From DATGMS01 sp040905145 (lineage in GTDB: Bacteria; Bacteroidota; Bacteroidia; Cytophagales; Cyclobacteriaceae), in assembly GCA_040905145.1 (NCBI GenBank), contig JBBDSC010000207.1:15669-79668 (forward strand): a stretch of DNA of 64,000 nucleotides, in the 5' to 3' direction. Each line of letters starts with the position of its first letter. Within the stretch, counting starts at the first letter, position 1. The notes below the pieces were generated by a model that saw nothing but the letters and a program-made list of their open reading frames with translations, was not told the origin of the DNA and did no database searches. Below are positions 1 to 7,720 of the stretch, piece after piece. A program made the translations under genes and the position numbers.

Positions 1-639
1 TTCGTTGCCTCCATAGCCTCCCACCATCATAAATGCGGATTTCCTATAGGCTAAATTTGCGCCACTGCACATGAGGGGCCGTCTCAGTGAGAAGAAATAT
101 TGGGTCACCAATAAAATGCTGGCCCATTCTATTTGCTGGAATTTTGAAAAAAAATCACCCTGGGATACTGTCATCACAGGTCCCGCCACCAATTGAATAT
201 GATCAAGGTAAAAAGGTTGGCTCATCCAGCGGTACCAATCCTCCGGCAATAGGCAATCGGCGTCCGTGGTCATTATAATTTCTGCCTCTGCATGATGAAT
301 TCCGGTAGTCAATGCTGCTTTTTTCCCTATTCCGGAATTTTCAAGTAATTCCCAGTTTTTTAAATTTCTCACCCGAAGGAAGGAGGCAATAAGGTATTCC
401 GATCCATCCCCGCTATTATCGTTGATAAAGATTATTTCAAGCGAAGGGGGAATTATCTTTTCCAGGTGTAACAACAAGGAGGGAAGGTGCTGGCTTTCAT
501 TTCTAAACGGGATTAGCAAGGCTATTCTAAAACCCTTTCCTTGTTGAGGGGGATAAAAGCTACTTTCTTCCCAATTCTTTTTCATTGCCCCCAACAGAAG
601 AGCATAAAGAGCAATAGACATTAGATAAAAGAGCTCCAT
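1..639 (-). CDS. glycosyltransferase family 2, partial (3' end outside window)
   Basis: The reverse strand is open from an ATG at 639 to the window edge (213 codons), so the C-terminus is missing. The N-terminus carries one hydrophobic segment (residues 2-18). A GT-A fold start follows (RIALLIPFRNE), then FINDNSGDGS and a TTDADC segment that fits the DxD-type nucleotide-sugar and metal site. This is a processive or membrane-linked family 2 glycosyltransferase by pattern; donor and acceptor cannot be read. It is divergent from ruvC, with 65 bp between the starts. The start was chosen as the first ATG before the hydrophobic segment. Confidence 0.85.
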   Translation of the reverse strand, partial: MELFYLMSIALYALLLGAMKKNWEESSFYPPQQGKGFRIALLIPFRNESQHLPSLLLHLEKIIPPSLEIIFINDNSGDGSEYLIASFLRVRNLKNWELLENSGIGKKAALTTGIHHAEAEIIMTTDADCLLPEDWYRWMSQPFYLDHIQLVAGPVMTVSQGDFFSKFQQIEWASILLVTQYFFSLRRPLMCSGANLAYRKSAFMMVGGYGGNE

Positions 640-704
640 TAATTAAGTCATTGAAGAAAAAGCAACTTTCTTAAAATTCGTGTAAGGAATTCCACTAAAT
701 TGCA

Positions 705-1292
705 ATGATGAGTAAAGCAGCGACAAAAGTAACAAAAGAAAAGGTTATTTTGGGTATTGATCCCGGTACCAATATCATGGGGTACGGGCTTCTATTCATA
801 GAAGGTAAGCAATTCAACGTGATGCAGTACGGGGTCATCCATTTGAAGAAATATGAGACCCATGAAATAAAGCTAAAGAAAATTTTCGAAAGGATTACCG
901 GGATAATCAATGAATTTCACCCGGATATGATGGCTTTGGAAGCTCCTTTTTATGGACAAAATGTTCAATCCATGTTAAAATTGGGCAGGGCCCAGGGCGT
1001 AGCAATGGCAGCAGCCTTGGCCAGGGACGTCCCCATTACGGAGTATTCCCCGAAAAAAGTCAAACAGTCTGTAACCGGCAATGGAAATTCCTCAAAGGAA
1101 CAGGTAGCAGAAATGTTGAAAAACCTGCTTCATCTTACTGAAACACCCAAGCTTTTAGATGCTAGTGATGCGCTGGCTGTCGCACTTTGCCATCATTTTC
1201 ATGATGGAAGGTTGCAAACAAGTGGTAGAAACGAAGGATGGAAATCCTTTATACAAGAAAACCCCAAGCGGATAAAGGGGGGTTCTACTTAA
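705..1292 (+). CDS. ruvC: Holliday junction resolvase RuvC
   Basis: RuvC cuts four-way DNA junctions during recombinational repair, working with RuvAB in the cytoplasm. The 195-residue product has the family's order of acidic catalytic residues: Asp19 in GIDPG, Glu79 in ALEAPFYGQN, and Asp152 and Asp155 in LLDASDALAVA. Length fits bacterial RuvC with a slightly long N-terminus; the ATG at 705 is followed directly by a second ATG, so the start may be one codon later. It stands alone here, divergent from a glycosyltransferase. Family assignment is firm. Confidence 0.95.
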   Translation: MMSKAATKVTKEKVILGIDPGTNIMGYGLLFIEGKQFNVMQYGVIHLKKYETHEIKLKKIFERITGIINEFHPDMMALEAPFYGQNVQSMLKLGRAQGVAMAAALARDVPITEYSPKKVKQSVTGNGNSSKEQVAEMLKNLLHLTETPKLLDASDALAVALCHHFHDGRLQTSGRNEGWKSFIQENPKRIKGGST

Positions 1293-1362
1293 AATTTGTA
1301 GATTTAGATAATGTTCAACAAAAAAGCCATATTTCATTAAGTTTAATTTAACCTCTTCAGCC

Positions 1363-1785
1363 ATGAAGCACCCAGTCAAAACCTGCGAAAAATGCCTTGG
1401 GGATTTTAAAGCAGCATTGTCCGAATTGAAAGAACTGATTGAAGAGGTCCATCATATAAACCATAATGAAAAGGTTGAACAAAAATTGATCCGGGCCTTT
1501 GAACTGGTCCATGAACTGGCATTGAGTACCATGTCAGAATATTTCAGACAACAAGGCAGGCCCCCCTATTCCGGTCCCAGGGACATCACCGTTGATGCCT
1601 TTCACGAGGAGTTGATTGATGATGGTGAAGGCTGGCTCGATATGATCATCATTAGGATTAAAACTACGCCCATATATGATGAAGACACCACAAAACCTTT
1701 GGTGCAAAAGATCATTTCCCCTTATGTTCAGCTTTTCGAAAACTTCAACAGAAAAATGGAGAAAAAGCTGGAGGGCAATGAATAA
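1363..1785 (+). CDS. HI0074-family nucleotidyltransferase substrate-binding protein, HEPN-like motif degenerate
   Basis: 140 residues, all helical in appearance. The central stretch FELVHELALSTMSEYFRQQG followed by SGPRD, AFHEELIDDGEGWLDM and YDEDT matches the layout of HI0074-type proteins, which pair with a minimal nucleotidyltransferase (HI0073 type) in toxin-antitoxin-like modules. The family normally has an R-x4-H motif before the tyrosine (RNxTSHxY); here the same place reads RIKTTPIY, so His is replaced by Pro. No intact nucleotidyltransferase gene lies next to it. A 26-codon frame starting at the overlapping ATG 1780 is too short to call. The protein is probably an orphan; its function is unknown. 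Confidence 0.7.
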   Translation: MKHPVKTCEKCLGDFKAALSELKELIEEVHHINHNEKVEQKLIRAFELVHELALSTMSEYFRQQGRPPYSGPRDITVDAFHEELIDDGEGWLDMIIIRIKTTPIYDEDTTKPLVQKIISPYVQLFENFNRKMEKKLEGNE

Positions 1786-1873
1786 TAGATTGTTTTTCGG
1801 TAAAGCCAGGAAAACAACCGAAAGTTTTGGTAGACGTTTGAAAATGATTTCACGATGAATCAAAGCATTTAAG

Positions 1874-2095
1874 TTGTACAACCTCCTGCTGGAAAAAAAA
1901 TTTTCCAAGCAACAAGCAGAAGAGTTTGTCAACGAGTTGGACCAAACGGTAGAGAGGAAATTTGAAAATCGAAAGGACATATTTGCCACCAAATCCGATA
2001 TCAACAGCGTAATTGTATGGATGGTCGGCTTGGTATTAGGGCAAATGGGGCTGATATTCCTTATACTCCAACTGGTGGGGGTGTTCGGCAAATAA
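1874..2095 (+). CDS. small DUF1640-like coiled-coil membrane protein, probably 5'-disrupted
   Basis: 73 codons with a TTG start. The sequence runs from a short helical segment (FSKQQAEEFVNELDQTVERKF) through ATKSDIN to a C-terminal membrane span (WMVGLVLGQMGLIFLILQL), the usual order in DUF1640/CCDC90-like proteins, which normally begin with an ATG-led segment. An ATG at 1855 opens in another frame and stops after five codons (MNQSI), and the frame of this CDS is closed by TGA at 1856, so the original start seems lost to an indel. Its 3' end is copied again at about 3133-3198, beyond the toxin-antitoxin pair. Function unknown. Confidence 0.5.
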   Translation: MYNLLLEKKFSKQQAEEFVNELDQTVERKFENRKDIFATKSDINSVIVWMVGLVLGQMGLIFLILQLVGVFGK

Positions 2096-2275
2096 AAACC
2101 GCTTCCGGAACTAATGAAGTGTTAATCATCAATTGAGGGTAGCCACGAAGGCTCTAAGTTATGGATACTTAAGTTGAACGGTTGAAAAGTTTAAAAGTTG
2201 AGAAGTCTGCCGCGGTTTGTGTCTCCACAAACCCGCTCGGAAAGTCATTTGTGAGGACACAAACAACGGCAGGAA
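2009..2275. repeat. direct repeat, copy A (left of toxin-antitoxin pair)
   Basis: This block contains the tail of the DUF1640-like gene and the following non-coding sequence. It recurs with small differences at 3133-3389, on the other side of the PIN/UPF0175 pair. The copies share the segment around ATACTCCAACTGGTGGGGGT, the stretch GGTTGAAAAGTTTAAAAG and a hairpin (2208-2271) with arms TGCCGCGGTTTGTGTC and GACACAAACAACGGCA. The right copy lacks about 20 bases near its start. Confidence 0.8.
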
Positions 2276-2383
2276 GATCAACATCAAGGTACCTAATCAT
2301 AATGAAAACGTGATCTAATAAAAAACTGTAATAACCACCACTTTAGCCGGTATGGATACTACAAAACGTTAAGCGCTGATTAC

Positions 2384-2839
2384 CTATTCCTCGTTAACAT
2401 ACTGGAACACTTTATTAATCAGGTTATCAGATAACCTAAAATTGGTTTGCTTAATCTTCTCTATAACCGGCTTTACTGCATCAATGATACCCCTATTTTT
2501 TGCAGTTACTAATACTCCTAGCGACCCAGTAATTGCTACACCTAATTCTTTGGCAACTTTCCTCCCTTTCGATTCATCAATAATTAATAGGGATCCTTTA
2601 AATTCTGTCGCTAAAGAAATGGAAGTGGCCTCACCAGGATCTAAAAATCCTTGTAATCCGAGATAAAGGTTTGTCCTTGGGTTTATAACTTGAATCCATT
2701 TGGGAATCGGTCTTTTAAATTCTTGAAAGACAGTTTCAGTTATTATTACATGTCCGAAAACCTTATGGAGTAATTCAAATTGGCCAATCTTATAGAAAAG
2801 GATTAAGCAGCTGGTGTCAGAGACTATAATCTTCTGCAT
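2384..2839 (-). CDS. PIN-domain (DUF3368) putative toxin nuclease
   Basis: 151 residues with PIN layout: an Asp near the N-terminus (IIVSDTSCLILF), TETVFQEF, a DPGEATSISLA segment typical of DUF3368, and a later acidic pair in LLIIDESKGRKVA. PIN proteins of this type are Mg-dependent RNases acting as toxins. The start overlaps the upstream UPF0175 gene by 23 bases, the usual antitoxin-first arrangement, so both are probably made from one message. The target RNA is not predictable from sequence. Confidence 0.85.
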   Translation of the reverse strand: MQKIIVSDTSCLILFYKIGQFELLHKVFGHVIITETVFQEFKRPIPKWIQVINPRTNLYLGLQGFLDPGEATSISLATEFKGSLLIIDESKGRKVAKELGVAITGSLGVLVTAKNRGIIDAVKPVIEKIKQTNFRLSDNLINKVFQYVNEE

Positions 2840-3059
2840 TCTTTATATCTTCATCAAGTTCTTCTGGAGAATAATTAAAAAATGAAACGCCATAATCAGC
2901 TAACAATTCCATAAAGGTTTCTTTTGAATAACCTGCTAATTCAGCCGCTTGACCCAAAGTAAGTTTCCCTAATTCATATAATTTAGTTGCCAGAACCATT
3001 TTAGCTTCTTTGTCATCCAAATCTATCGTACCTGGTAGATTTATTGTTAGCGTTCTCAT
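2817..3059 (-). CDS. UPF0175-family antitoxin
   Basis: 80 residues starting MRTLTINLPG; the longer frame to 3113 adds 18 residues unlike the family, so the ATG at 3059 was chosen. The pattern KLYELGKLTLGQAAELAGYSKETFMELLADYGVSFFNYSPEELDEDI is that of UPF0175 proteins: a helix-turn-helix-like region followed by the strand and acidic tail that contact a partner. It lies directly upstream of, and overlaps, the PIN gene, which is the standard UPF0175/DUF3368 pair. It probably neutralises the nuclease and represses the pair. Confidence 0.85.
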   Translation of the reverse strand: MRTLTINLPGTIDLDDKEAKMVLATKLYELGKLTLGQAAELAGYSKETFMELLADYGVSFFNYSPEELDEDIKNAEDYSL

Positions 3060-3132
3060 AGGTCTAAGATAATCAATTTTATTATCAAACGTTAATTTAG
3101 TTCTACAGTTCATTGATTTTCGATAACAACAG

Positions 3133-3389
3133 AATAATTATATGGATGGTCGGCTAGGATTATTCCTTATACTCCAACTGGTGGGGGTGTTCGGCAAATA
3201 AAAACCGCTTCCGAAATTAGGGAAGTGTTATCCATCAATTGCCGATAGCCACGAAGGCTCGAAGTCACTAAATTATGGAAGCTTAAATTGAATGGTTGAA
3301 AAGTTTAAAAGTTGAGAAGTCTGCCGCGGTTTGTGTCTCCACAAACCCGCTCGGAAAGTCATTTGTGAGGACACAAACGACGGCAGGAA
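3133..3389. repeat. direct repeat, copy B (right of toxin-antitoxin pair)
   Basis: Second copy of the 2009-2275 block, in the same orientation, including a truncated remnant of the DUF1640-like 3' end (GGATGGTCGGCTAGGATTAT) and the hairpin (3322-3385). A third partial copy of the internal unit (AAGTGCTAATCATCAATTGA and following) runs on from 3389 to about 3452. The rest of the 3060-3507 gap holds no other recognisable gene. Confidence 0.8.
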
Positions 3390-3507
3390 ACTAGTGAAGT
3401 GCTAATCATCAATTGAGGGTAGCCACGAAGCCCGAAGACACTAAGTTATGATATACAATGCCCTACCATTCGTGTCTTAGTGGCTAAAATATAAATCTCT
3501 TTTTTCA

Positions 3508-4248
3508 TTATCCAAGCCCTTTTTCTGGCCACGGGCTAAATGGGACCAAATCCAGTTCCGCAAACCAATAATATTTCTTTCCCCTGGACCTATCCTCCCT
3601 TTTCTGGTCATAGGATTGTTGGACCACCTCTTTGCAATAGATGTTTAAAGGAGAATTGAAAATGGGGCCATCATAACAAAAAGAATGAAATTCCCCATTT
3701 TCCCCACATGGATCAACATCAGGTGACAATTCGTTTAAAAATTCCAGGGAATAATCTTTCCCAATCCAATATTCAACTATCTTATCCTTATCCGCCGCAC
3801 AGATCTTTGTTTTAAACCCCTGTCTGATAAATTCTCCTGAAAGCACTCTGGTGTCCCTTTTCCAGAGCGGGAAAATTCCGCCAAACCCATTTTCTGCCAG
3901 TTTATCTTCCCTGTATTTTTTAAGGTCTTCCAGTAATATATCCCCATAGGCAATATGTTTTACACCCTTTCCTTCCAATTCCTCCAGATAATCCCTGATC
4001 GCTTTTTCGTAGGCATGGTTGTCGCCGGATGCTGGATAATATATTTTATCCAGAGGCAAACCGATTGATGCAGCCTGAGCTTCTATCATGCATTCATGAA
4101 TGCCGTGCATTCCTACTCTTCGGGTTTGTTCACCAAAAGTGGTGTGCAGGCCCACTACTTCGTATTGCTCATCAATTTGCAACATCCATAAGGCAAGGGC
4201 ACTGTCCTTGCCTCCACTCCAGCTGATATTGATTTTTGTTTTGTTCAT
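3508..4248 (-). CDS. Dph6-like adenine nucleotide alpha hydrolase (PP-loop ATPase)
   Basis: 246 residues with the PP-loop SWSGGKDSALALW at residues 9-21, the ATP-pyrophosphatase signature that activates a carboxyl or amide substrate as an adenylate. The middle (YGDILLEDLKKYREDKL) and the C-terminal DVDPCGENGEFHSFCYDGP match the diphthine-ammonia ligase-like family. Bacteria have no diphthamide, so the substrate is unknown. It is the last gene of the riboswitch-led btuB-btuG run, 12 bp after btuG, which suggests a job in corrinoid processing; that link is inference from position only. Confidence 0.8.
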   Translation of the reverse strand: MNKTKINISWSGGKDSALALWMLQIDEQYEVVGLHTTFGEQTRRVGMHGIHECMIEAQAASIGLPLDKIYYPASGDNHAYEKAIRDYLEELEGKGVKHIAYGDILLEDLKKYREDKLAENGFGGIFPLWKRDTRVLSGEFIRQGFKTKICAADKDKIVEYWIGKDYSLEFLNELSPDVDPCGENGEFHSFCYDGPIFNSPLNIYCKEVVQQSYDQKREDRSRGKKYYWFAELDLVPFSPWPEKGLG

Positions 4249-4260
4249 TTTTCACCCCGT

Positions 4261-5328
4261 TTAATAAAAATGGAATTTCGAAGGTACCCTTCCTACATCC
4301 AGTTTTTTGATCTCCTCTCCATTTTGGTCCGTGATAATGACCGTGCCATTTCCCTGAATGCCATTGTCATCAGCAATATAAAGTTGGTTGTCCGGTTTGT
4401 CCAGACCAATTCCTTTTAAGCTTCTTGCTTCGTAAATGGTGGTAATAGAACCTGCACCTGACAGGGGAAAACTCAGTACCTGGTTTTCTGTATAACTGAA
4501 ATCTTCACTAAATTCGGAAGTTAAAACCAATGCCTCTTCAGTTTCATTTAAAATCAATCTGGAAGTATTAGGGATATCATATATGGTCCCTGAAGCCGAA
4601 AGGGCTTCCGGATTGATTTCATCCAGATGAATCTGTTGATCCATTGTGCTGTAGAGGAACAATTTTTCTTTGTTCAACAAAAATTCCGAAGGTATGGCAG
4701 AGTAGGTAGCCCTTGCTACTATTTCCAAGGAGGATGGATTGATTTTTATGATCTCCATGCTTTCCTGACAAGCCACATAGATGTTCCCATTAAATTCAAC
4801 AATAGACTGGGGGCGGGAAGAAACGGTTATCTTCTCCAATACTTCTCCCCCATTGATATCCGCAACCGCCACAAAAGAATTGGGATTGGTATAGTTCCCC
4901 TGATCATCATAATTCCCCCAGTCGGCGATAAAAAGCCTGTTTCCTGCTACAGCCACATCCCGGGGGATTTCCAAACCTTCTACCCTCCCCTTTTCCACAA
5001 AGGAAGCTTTATCCACTGCCACCACCTTGGCACCCCCTTGGTTACTGTCCACGATATAGGCTTTGTCCCCAAAGACCCGTACCTGTTCAATGTACGCTGC
5101 CAAAACCACTCCATTTACCTTTTGGTATAAATTATTGGTTACTTCCTCAGTCATAGGATCGTAATGCGTAATCTCCCCGTCACCACTGAAAAAATTTCCT
5201 TCATTGATAATCAATACCCCGTGATCATAAGTACCTGCTGATAAGGATGGCTCCAGCTCATTGCCGCAGGCCATGAATAAAGTAGCTGATATTCCAAATA
5301 ACAATACTAAGTAATTAATCTTTTTCAT
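4261..5328 (-). CDS. btuG: BtuG-like surface lipoprotein (YncE-type beta-propeller, cobalamin binding)
   Basis: 355 residues. A lipoprotein signal peptide ends in the lipobox FMAC, followed by acidic residues (GNELEP) compatible with surface export in Bacteroidota. The body has repeated propeller blades such as VFGDKAYIVDSN, VAGNRLFIADWGN, EFNGNIYVACQ and DKPDNQLYIADDN. In Bacteroides, BtuG is such a propeller lipoprotein beside BtuB and binds B12 extremely tightly before passing it to the channel. The upstream frame to 5403 adds 25 charged residues before the signal peptide, so the ATG at 5328 was chosen. It lies 71 bp after btuB and shares its riboswitch. Confidence 0.8.
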   Translation of the reverse strand: MKKINYLVLLFGISATLFMACGNELEPSLSAGTYDHGVLIINEGNFFSGDGEITHYDPMTEEVTNNLYQKVNGVVLAAYIEQVRVFGDKAYIVDSNQGGAKVVAVDKASFVEKGRVEGLEIPRDVAVAGNRLFIADWGNYDDQGNYTNPNSFVAVADINGGEVLEKITVSSRPQSIVEFNGNIYVACQESMEIIKINPSSLEIVARATYSAIPSEFLLNKEKLFLYSTMDQQIHLDEINPEALSASGTIYDIPNTSRLILNETEEALVLTSEFSEDFSYTENQVLSFPLSGAGSITTIYEARSLKGIGLDKPDNQLYIADDNGIQGNGTVIITDQNGEEIKKLDVGRVPSKFHFY

Positions 5329-5399
5329 GTGTTTATAATTTTTGGAGGAATCCCTCAAAATATTCATCAAGGCGTATGATAGCTTTTTCCTGCTCGATT

Positions 5400-7274
5400 T
5401 CATAAGTTTATATTTAAATTTATCTGGTAATTTCTTCCCGGCATAGCCCTTAACTTCATGGCCTGATAATGCTCATTTAAGAAATTAAAAATATTCAGAC
5501 CTACCTTTCCTTCAAACTTGAAGAACTGCCATTGATAGTTCAAGCCGGCATTCCAAAGGGTATACGGAGCCACGATAGACTCATTGTCCGTGGTATCAAA
5601 CCTTTCTCCAGTATAAATTTGGTTGATAAAAACCTCCAAACCGTTCCTCTGGGCCCTTAGATTCCATTGCATCTTATGTAATGGGGTATAGGGCAGTTGC
5701 TTTCCAAAACTCCGGTCATTACTGTTGATCTTGGTTTGGTTTCTCGCCTGGTTATAGGCATAGTTGACATGAGCTTTCAATTTCACTTTCCCGAAGGAAT
5801 AATTCCCCTCTGTAAAAACTTCCAAACCTTGGTTTTTTACGTTTCTAACGTTTGTCGGGGACCAGATACTTCCCTGCGGCAACCATATTATCCAGTTTTC
5901 TACGTCCATCCTGTAATAGGTCATTTCCATGTTTAATGCTCCATTCCCCTTGAAATTCTTTTGATAGCTCAGACCTGTCTCCCAGCTTGTCCCTTTTTCC
6001 GGGACCAATTCAGGGTTTCCTCCGGGTATCCAGAACCTGTCATTTAAAGTGGGGATTTTATAACTTTTGCTAATGGCGGCCCGAATGGACAATTCATGCT
6101 TTTCTTTCTTTATTAAATCATACTGCCCACTGGCAGAGGGGGTAAAGGGTACAAATTCATGGTTGAAAACGGCTTGCCTAAGGTTTAAGGAAAACGCCAG
6201 CTTTTCAAGGGGCCTGTAGGTGGTCGAAGAGTACCATTCCATTCGCTCTTCGTCAGCTAAATAGGTACTTAAATCACCAATGATATAAGTATATCTTCCC
6301 CCCAACTTTGAACTTAAATTTTCATGGAAATTCCACTCGAATTCCCCTGATAAAAAGTATTTGGCCGTCTCATTTCTACTGTTCCGGTTAAATAACAGGA
6401 TATCCTTTACCCATCCCGCTTTAAGGTTCAAGGCATTTTGACCCAAAAAATATTTATAATCCAATACCCACCGAAGATGGTTATCTTCCTGTACATCTTT
6501 TGAATTGGAACCCATCAATGGTTGTATTTCCCGATTGGTGGTGTTGTACCAAACGGCCGTACTCAACTGGGAAGAGGGATTAATGTTCCAAGCTAAGTCC
6601 TGAACAACTCCTTTTTGTCTCACCGCTGCATTACTGACCCTTGCTTCTGGTGTTCCAGGTCGGGTGAGGTCCCTATATTTAAAATCATTATCCGAATTAT
6701 TCCAATATACTTTCGTCTTTGTGACGAACTTCTGATCTGAAAATCCATAAGAGACCGCTGAATTCACCCGCCCATAGGAACCAAACCCCTGGTTTACCTG
6801 CAATTGATGTCCTTGGTTGAACCTCAAATCACTATACAGATGCACCGCTCCCCCTATAGCATCCGTGCCATACAAGGCTCCGGAAGACCCCAAATGAACA
6901 GCAATATTCCCTATGGCTTCATTGGGCAAGAGGGAGAAATCCGTTTGACCCAAAGAAGGGCTGTTCACTGGCAACCCGTTCCAAAAAACAGCCGTATGTC
7001 CGGCAGAAGTCCCTCTTATGGTCAAGGATGCCACCATCCCCTCCCCATACTGGCGTAAAAATAGCCCCGAGTTTTGTTGTAGCAGATCGCCCAGGGAGCG
7101 GCCAGCAAATTCCTTAAACAGCTTTTTATCAAAAGTCAAGACCTGCTGTCCTATCGCGTATTTGTCCAAAGGCGTAGCATACACAGCTATTTCCTGTAAG
7201 TCCAAGGTATCCGAGGGGACATGGTTTTCACCACCAATGGCAAAAACCCATAGTAACAATATCTTGCCTAACAT
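5400..7274 (-). CDS. btuB: TonB-dependent outer-membrane cobalamin receptor BtuB
   Basis: 624 residues. A short signal peptide is followed by a plug domain (about residues 25-135) with LDLQEIAVYATP near its start, SLGDLLQQNSGLFLRQYG, LTIRGTSAGHTAVFWNG and GALYGTDAIGGAVHL. The remainder alternates like a 22-strand barrel and ends NYQINLNINL. Length is near that of BtuB. A cobalamin riboswitch sits 160 bp upstream on the same strand, and a BtuG-like gene follows, so B12 is the likely ligand. Start: first ATG before the hydrophobic segment. Confidence 0.9.
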   Translation of the reverse strand: MLGKILLLWVFAIGGENHVPSDTLDLQEIAVYATPLDKYAIGQQVLTFDKKLFKEFAGRSLGDLLQQNSGLFLRQYGEGMVASLTIRGTSAGHTAVFWNGLPVNSPSLGQTDFSLLPNEAIGNIAVHLGSSGALYGTDAIGGAVHLYSDLRFNQGHQLQVNQGFGSYGRVNSAVSYGFSDQKFVTKTKVYWNNSDNDFKYRDLTRPGTPEARVSNAAVRQKGVVQDLAWNINPSSQLSTAVWYNTTNREIQPLMGSNSKDVQEDNHLRWVLDYKYFLGQNALNLKAGWVKDILLFNRNSRNETAKYFLSGEFEWNFHENLSSKLGGRYTYIIGDLSTYLADEERMEWYSSTTYRPLEKLAFSLNLRQAVFNHEFVPFTPSASGQYDLIKKEKHELSIRAAISKSYKIPTLNDRFWIPGGNPELVPEKGTSWETGLSYQKNFKGNGALNMEMTYYRMDVENWIIWLPQGSIWSPTNVRNVKNQGLEVFTEGNYSFGKVKLKAHVNYAYNQARNQTKINSNDRSFGKQLPYTPLHKMQWNLRAQRNGLEVFINQIYTGERFDTTDNESIVAPYTLWNAGLNYQWQFFKFEGKVGLNIFNFLNEHYQAMKLRAMPGRNYQINLNINL

Positions 7275-7433
7275 CTGCTTTTTGAATTAAATCATTCATA
7301 GAAATAATTTAATCCAAAGCGATAGTGTGATTAAAAGAGAAAGTCCAGATTGTCCCGGGGTCAAAGGAGACACGTTGTGGTCCATCTCAGCTCTTCACCC
7401 GAAAGCTTTGAATTTATTTGAATCTTCGAAAAA

Positions 7434-7610
7434 GGTAGGTCTCCTGGCTTGCTTAATTTTGTCGCCTTCCCATCCTGAATTATCGGGACAGTGGCATGGG
7501 GGACAAAATTCCCGATGATCGGGAACAGCTTACAGTTGCGGGGACAGCTTCGGGCTTTCACCGAATTCCCTTTTAATCCCGGAAAACGAACATGTGTCCG
7601 GGAACCAATT
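7434..7610 (-). promoter_or_regulatory. cobalamin (AdoCbl) riboswitch
   Basis: Read on the reverse strand, the conserved blocks occur in order: TTGGTTCC (7601-7608), AAAAGGGAA, CGGTGAAA, CTGTCCCCGCAACTGTAA, ATGCCACTG, GATGGGAAGG and finally AGCCAGGAGACCTACC (7434-7449). This is the full B12-box pattern. It lies in the leader of btuB and faces btuB, btuG and the Dph6-like gene, so cobalamin should lower their expression. Between 7275 and 7433 is the expression platform and leader. Confidence 0.93.
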
Positions 7611-7617
7611 TCGTGTA

Positions 7618-7625
7618 CAAACTTA
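7618..7625 (-). promoter_or_regulatory. putative -7 promoter element for the btuB riboswitch leader
   Basis: The reverse strand reads TAAGTTTG, matching the Bacteroidota -7 consensus TAnnTTTG, just ahead of the riboswitch 5' end. No clean TTG was seen at the -33 distance (TTTC is there), so the call is tentative. Confidence 0.4.
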
Positions 7626-7720
7626 AAGGATTTTTGATTTAAAAGAAAGGACTACCGAAAATTATAATTCTTGGATATGGAAATAACAATTCCTTATTTT
7701 GGGAGGAAAGGAATTCGTGA

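Noticed and set aside
1534..2091. Reverse-strand 185-codon frame over the HI0074 and DUF1640-like genes
   Set aside because: The opposite-strand genes have clear family patterns and this frame has none.
3060..3113. Longer N-terminus for the UPF0175 antitoxin
   Set aside because: The added 18 residues lack family similarity, and MRTLTINLPG is the normal start of the family.
4627..5130. Plus-strand 167-codon frame inside the btuG-like gene
   Set aside because: Antisense shadow of a repeat-rich propeller gene; no motif or start context.
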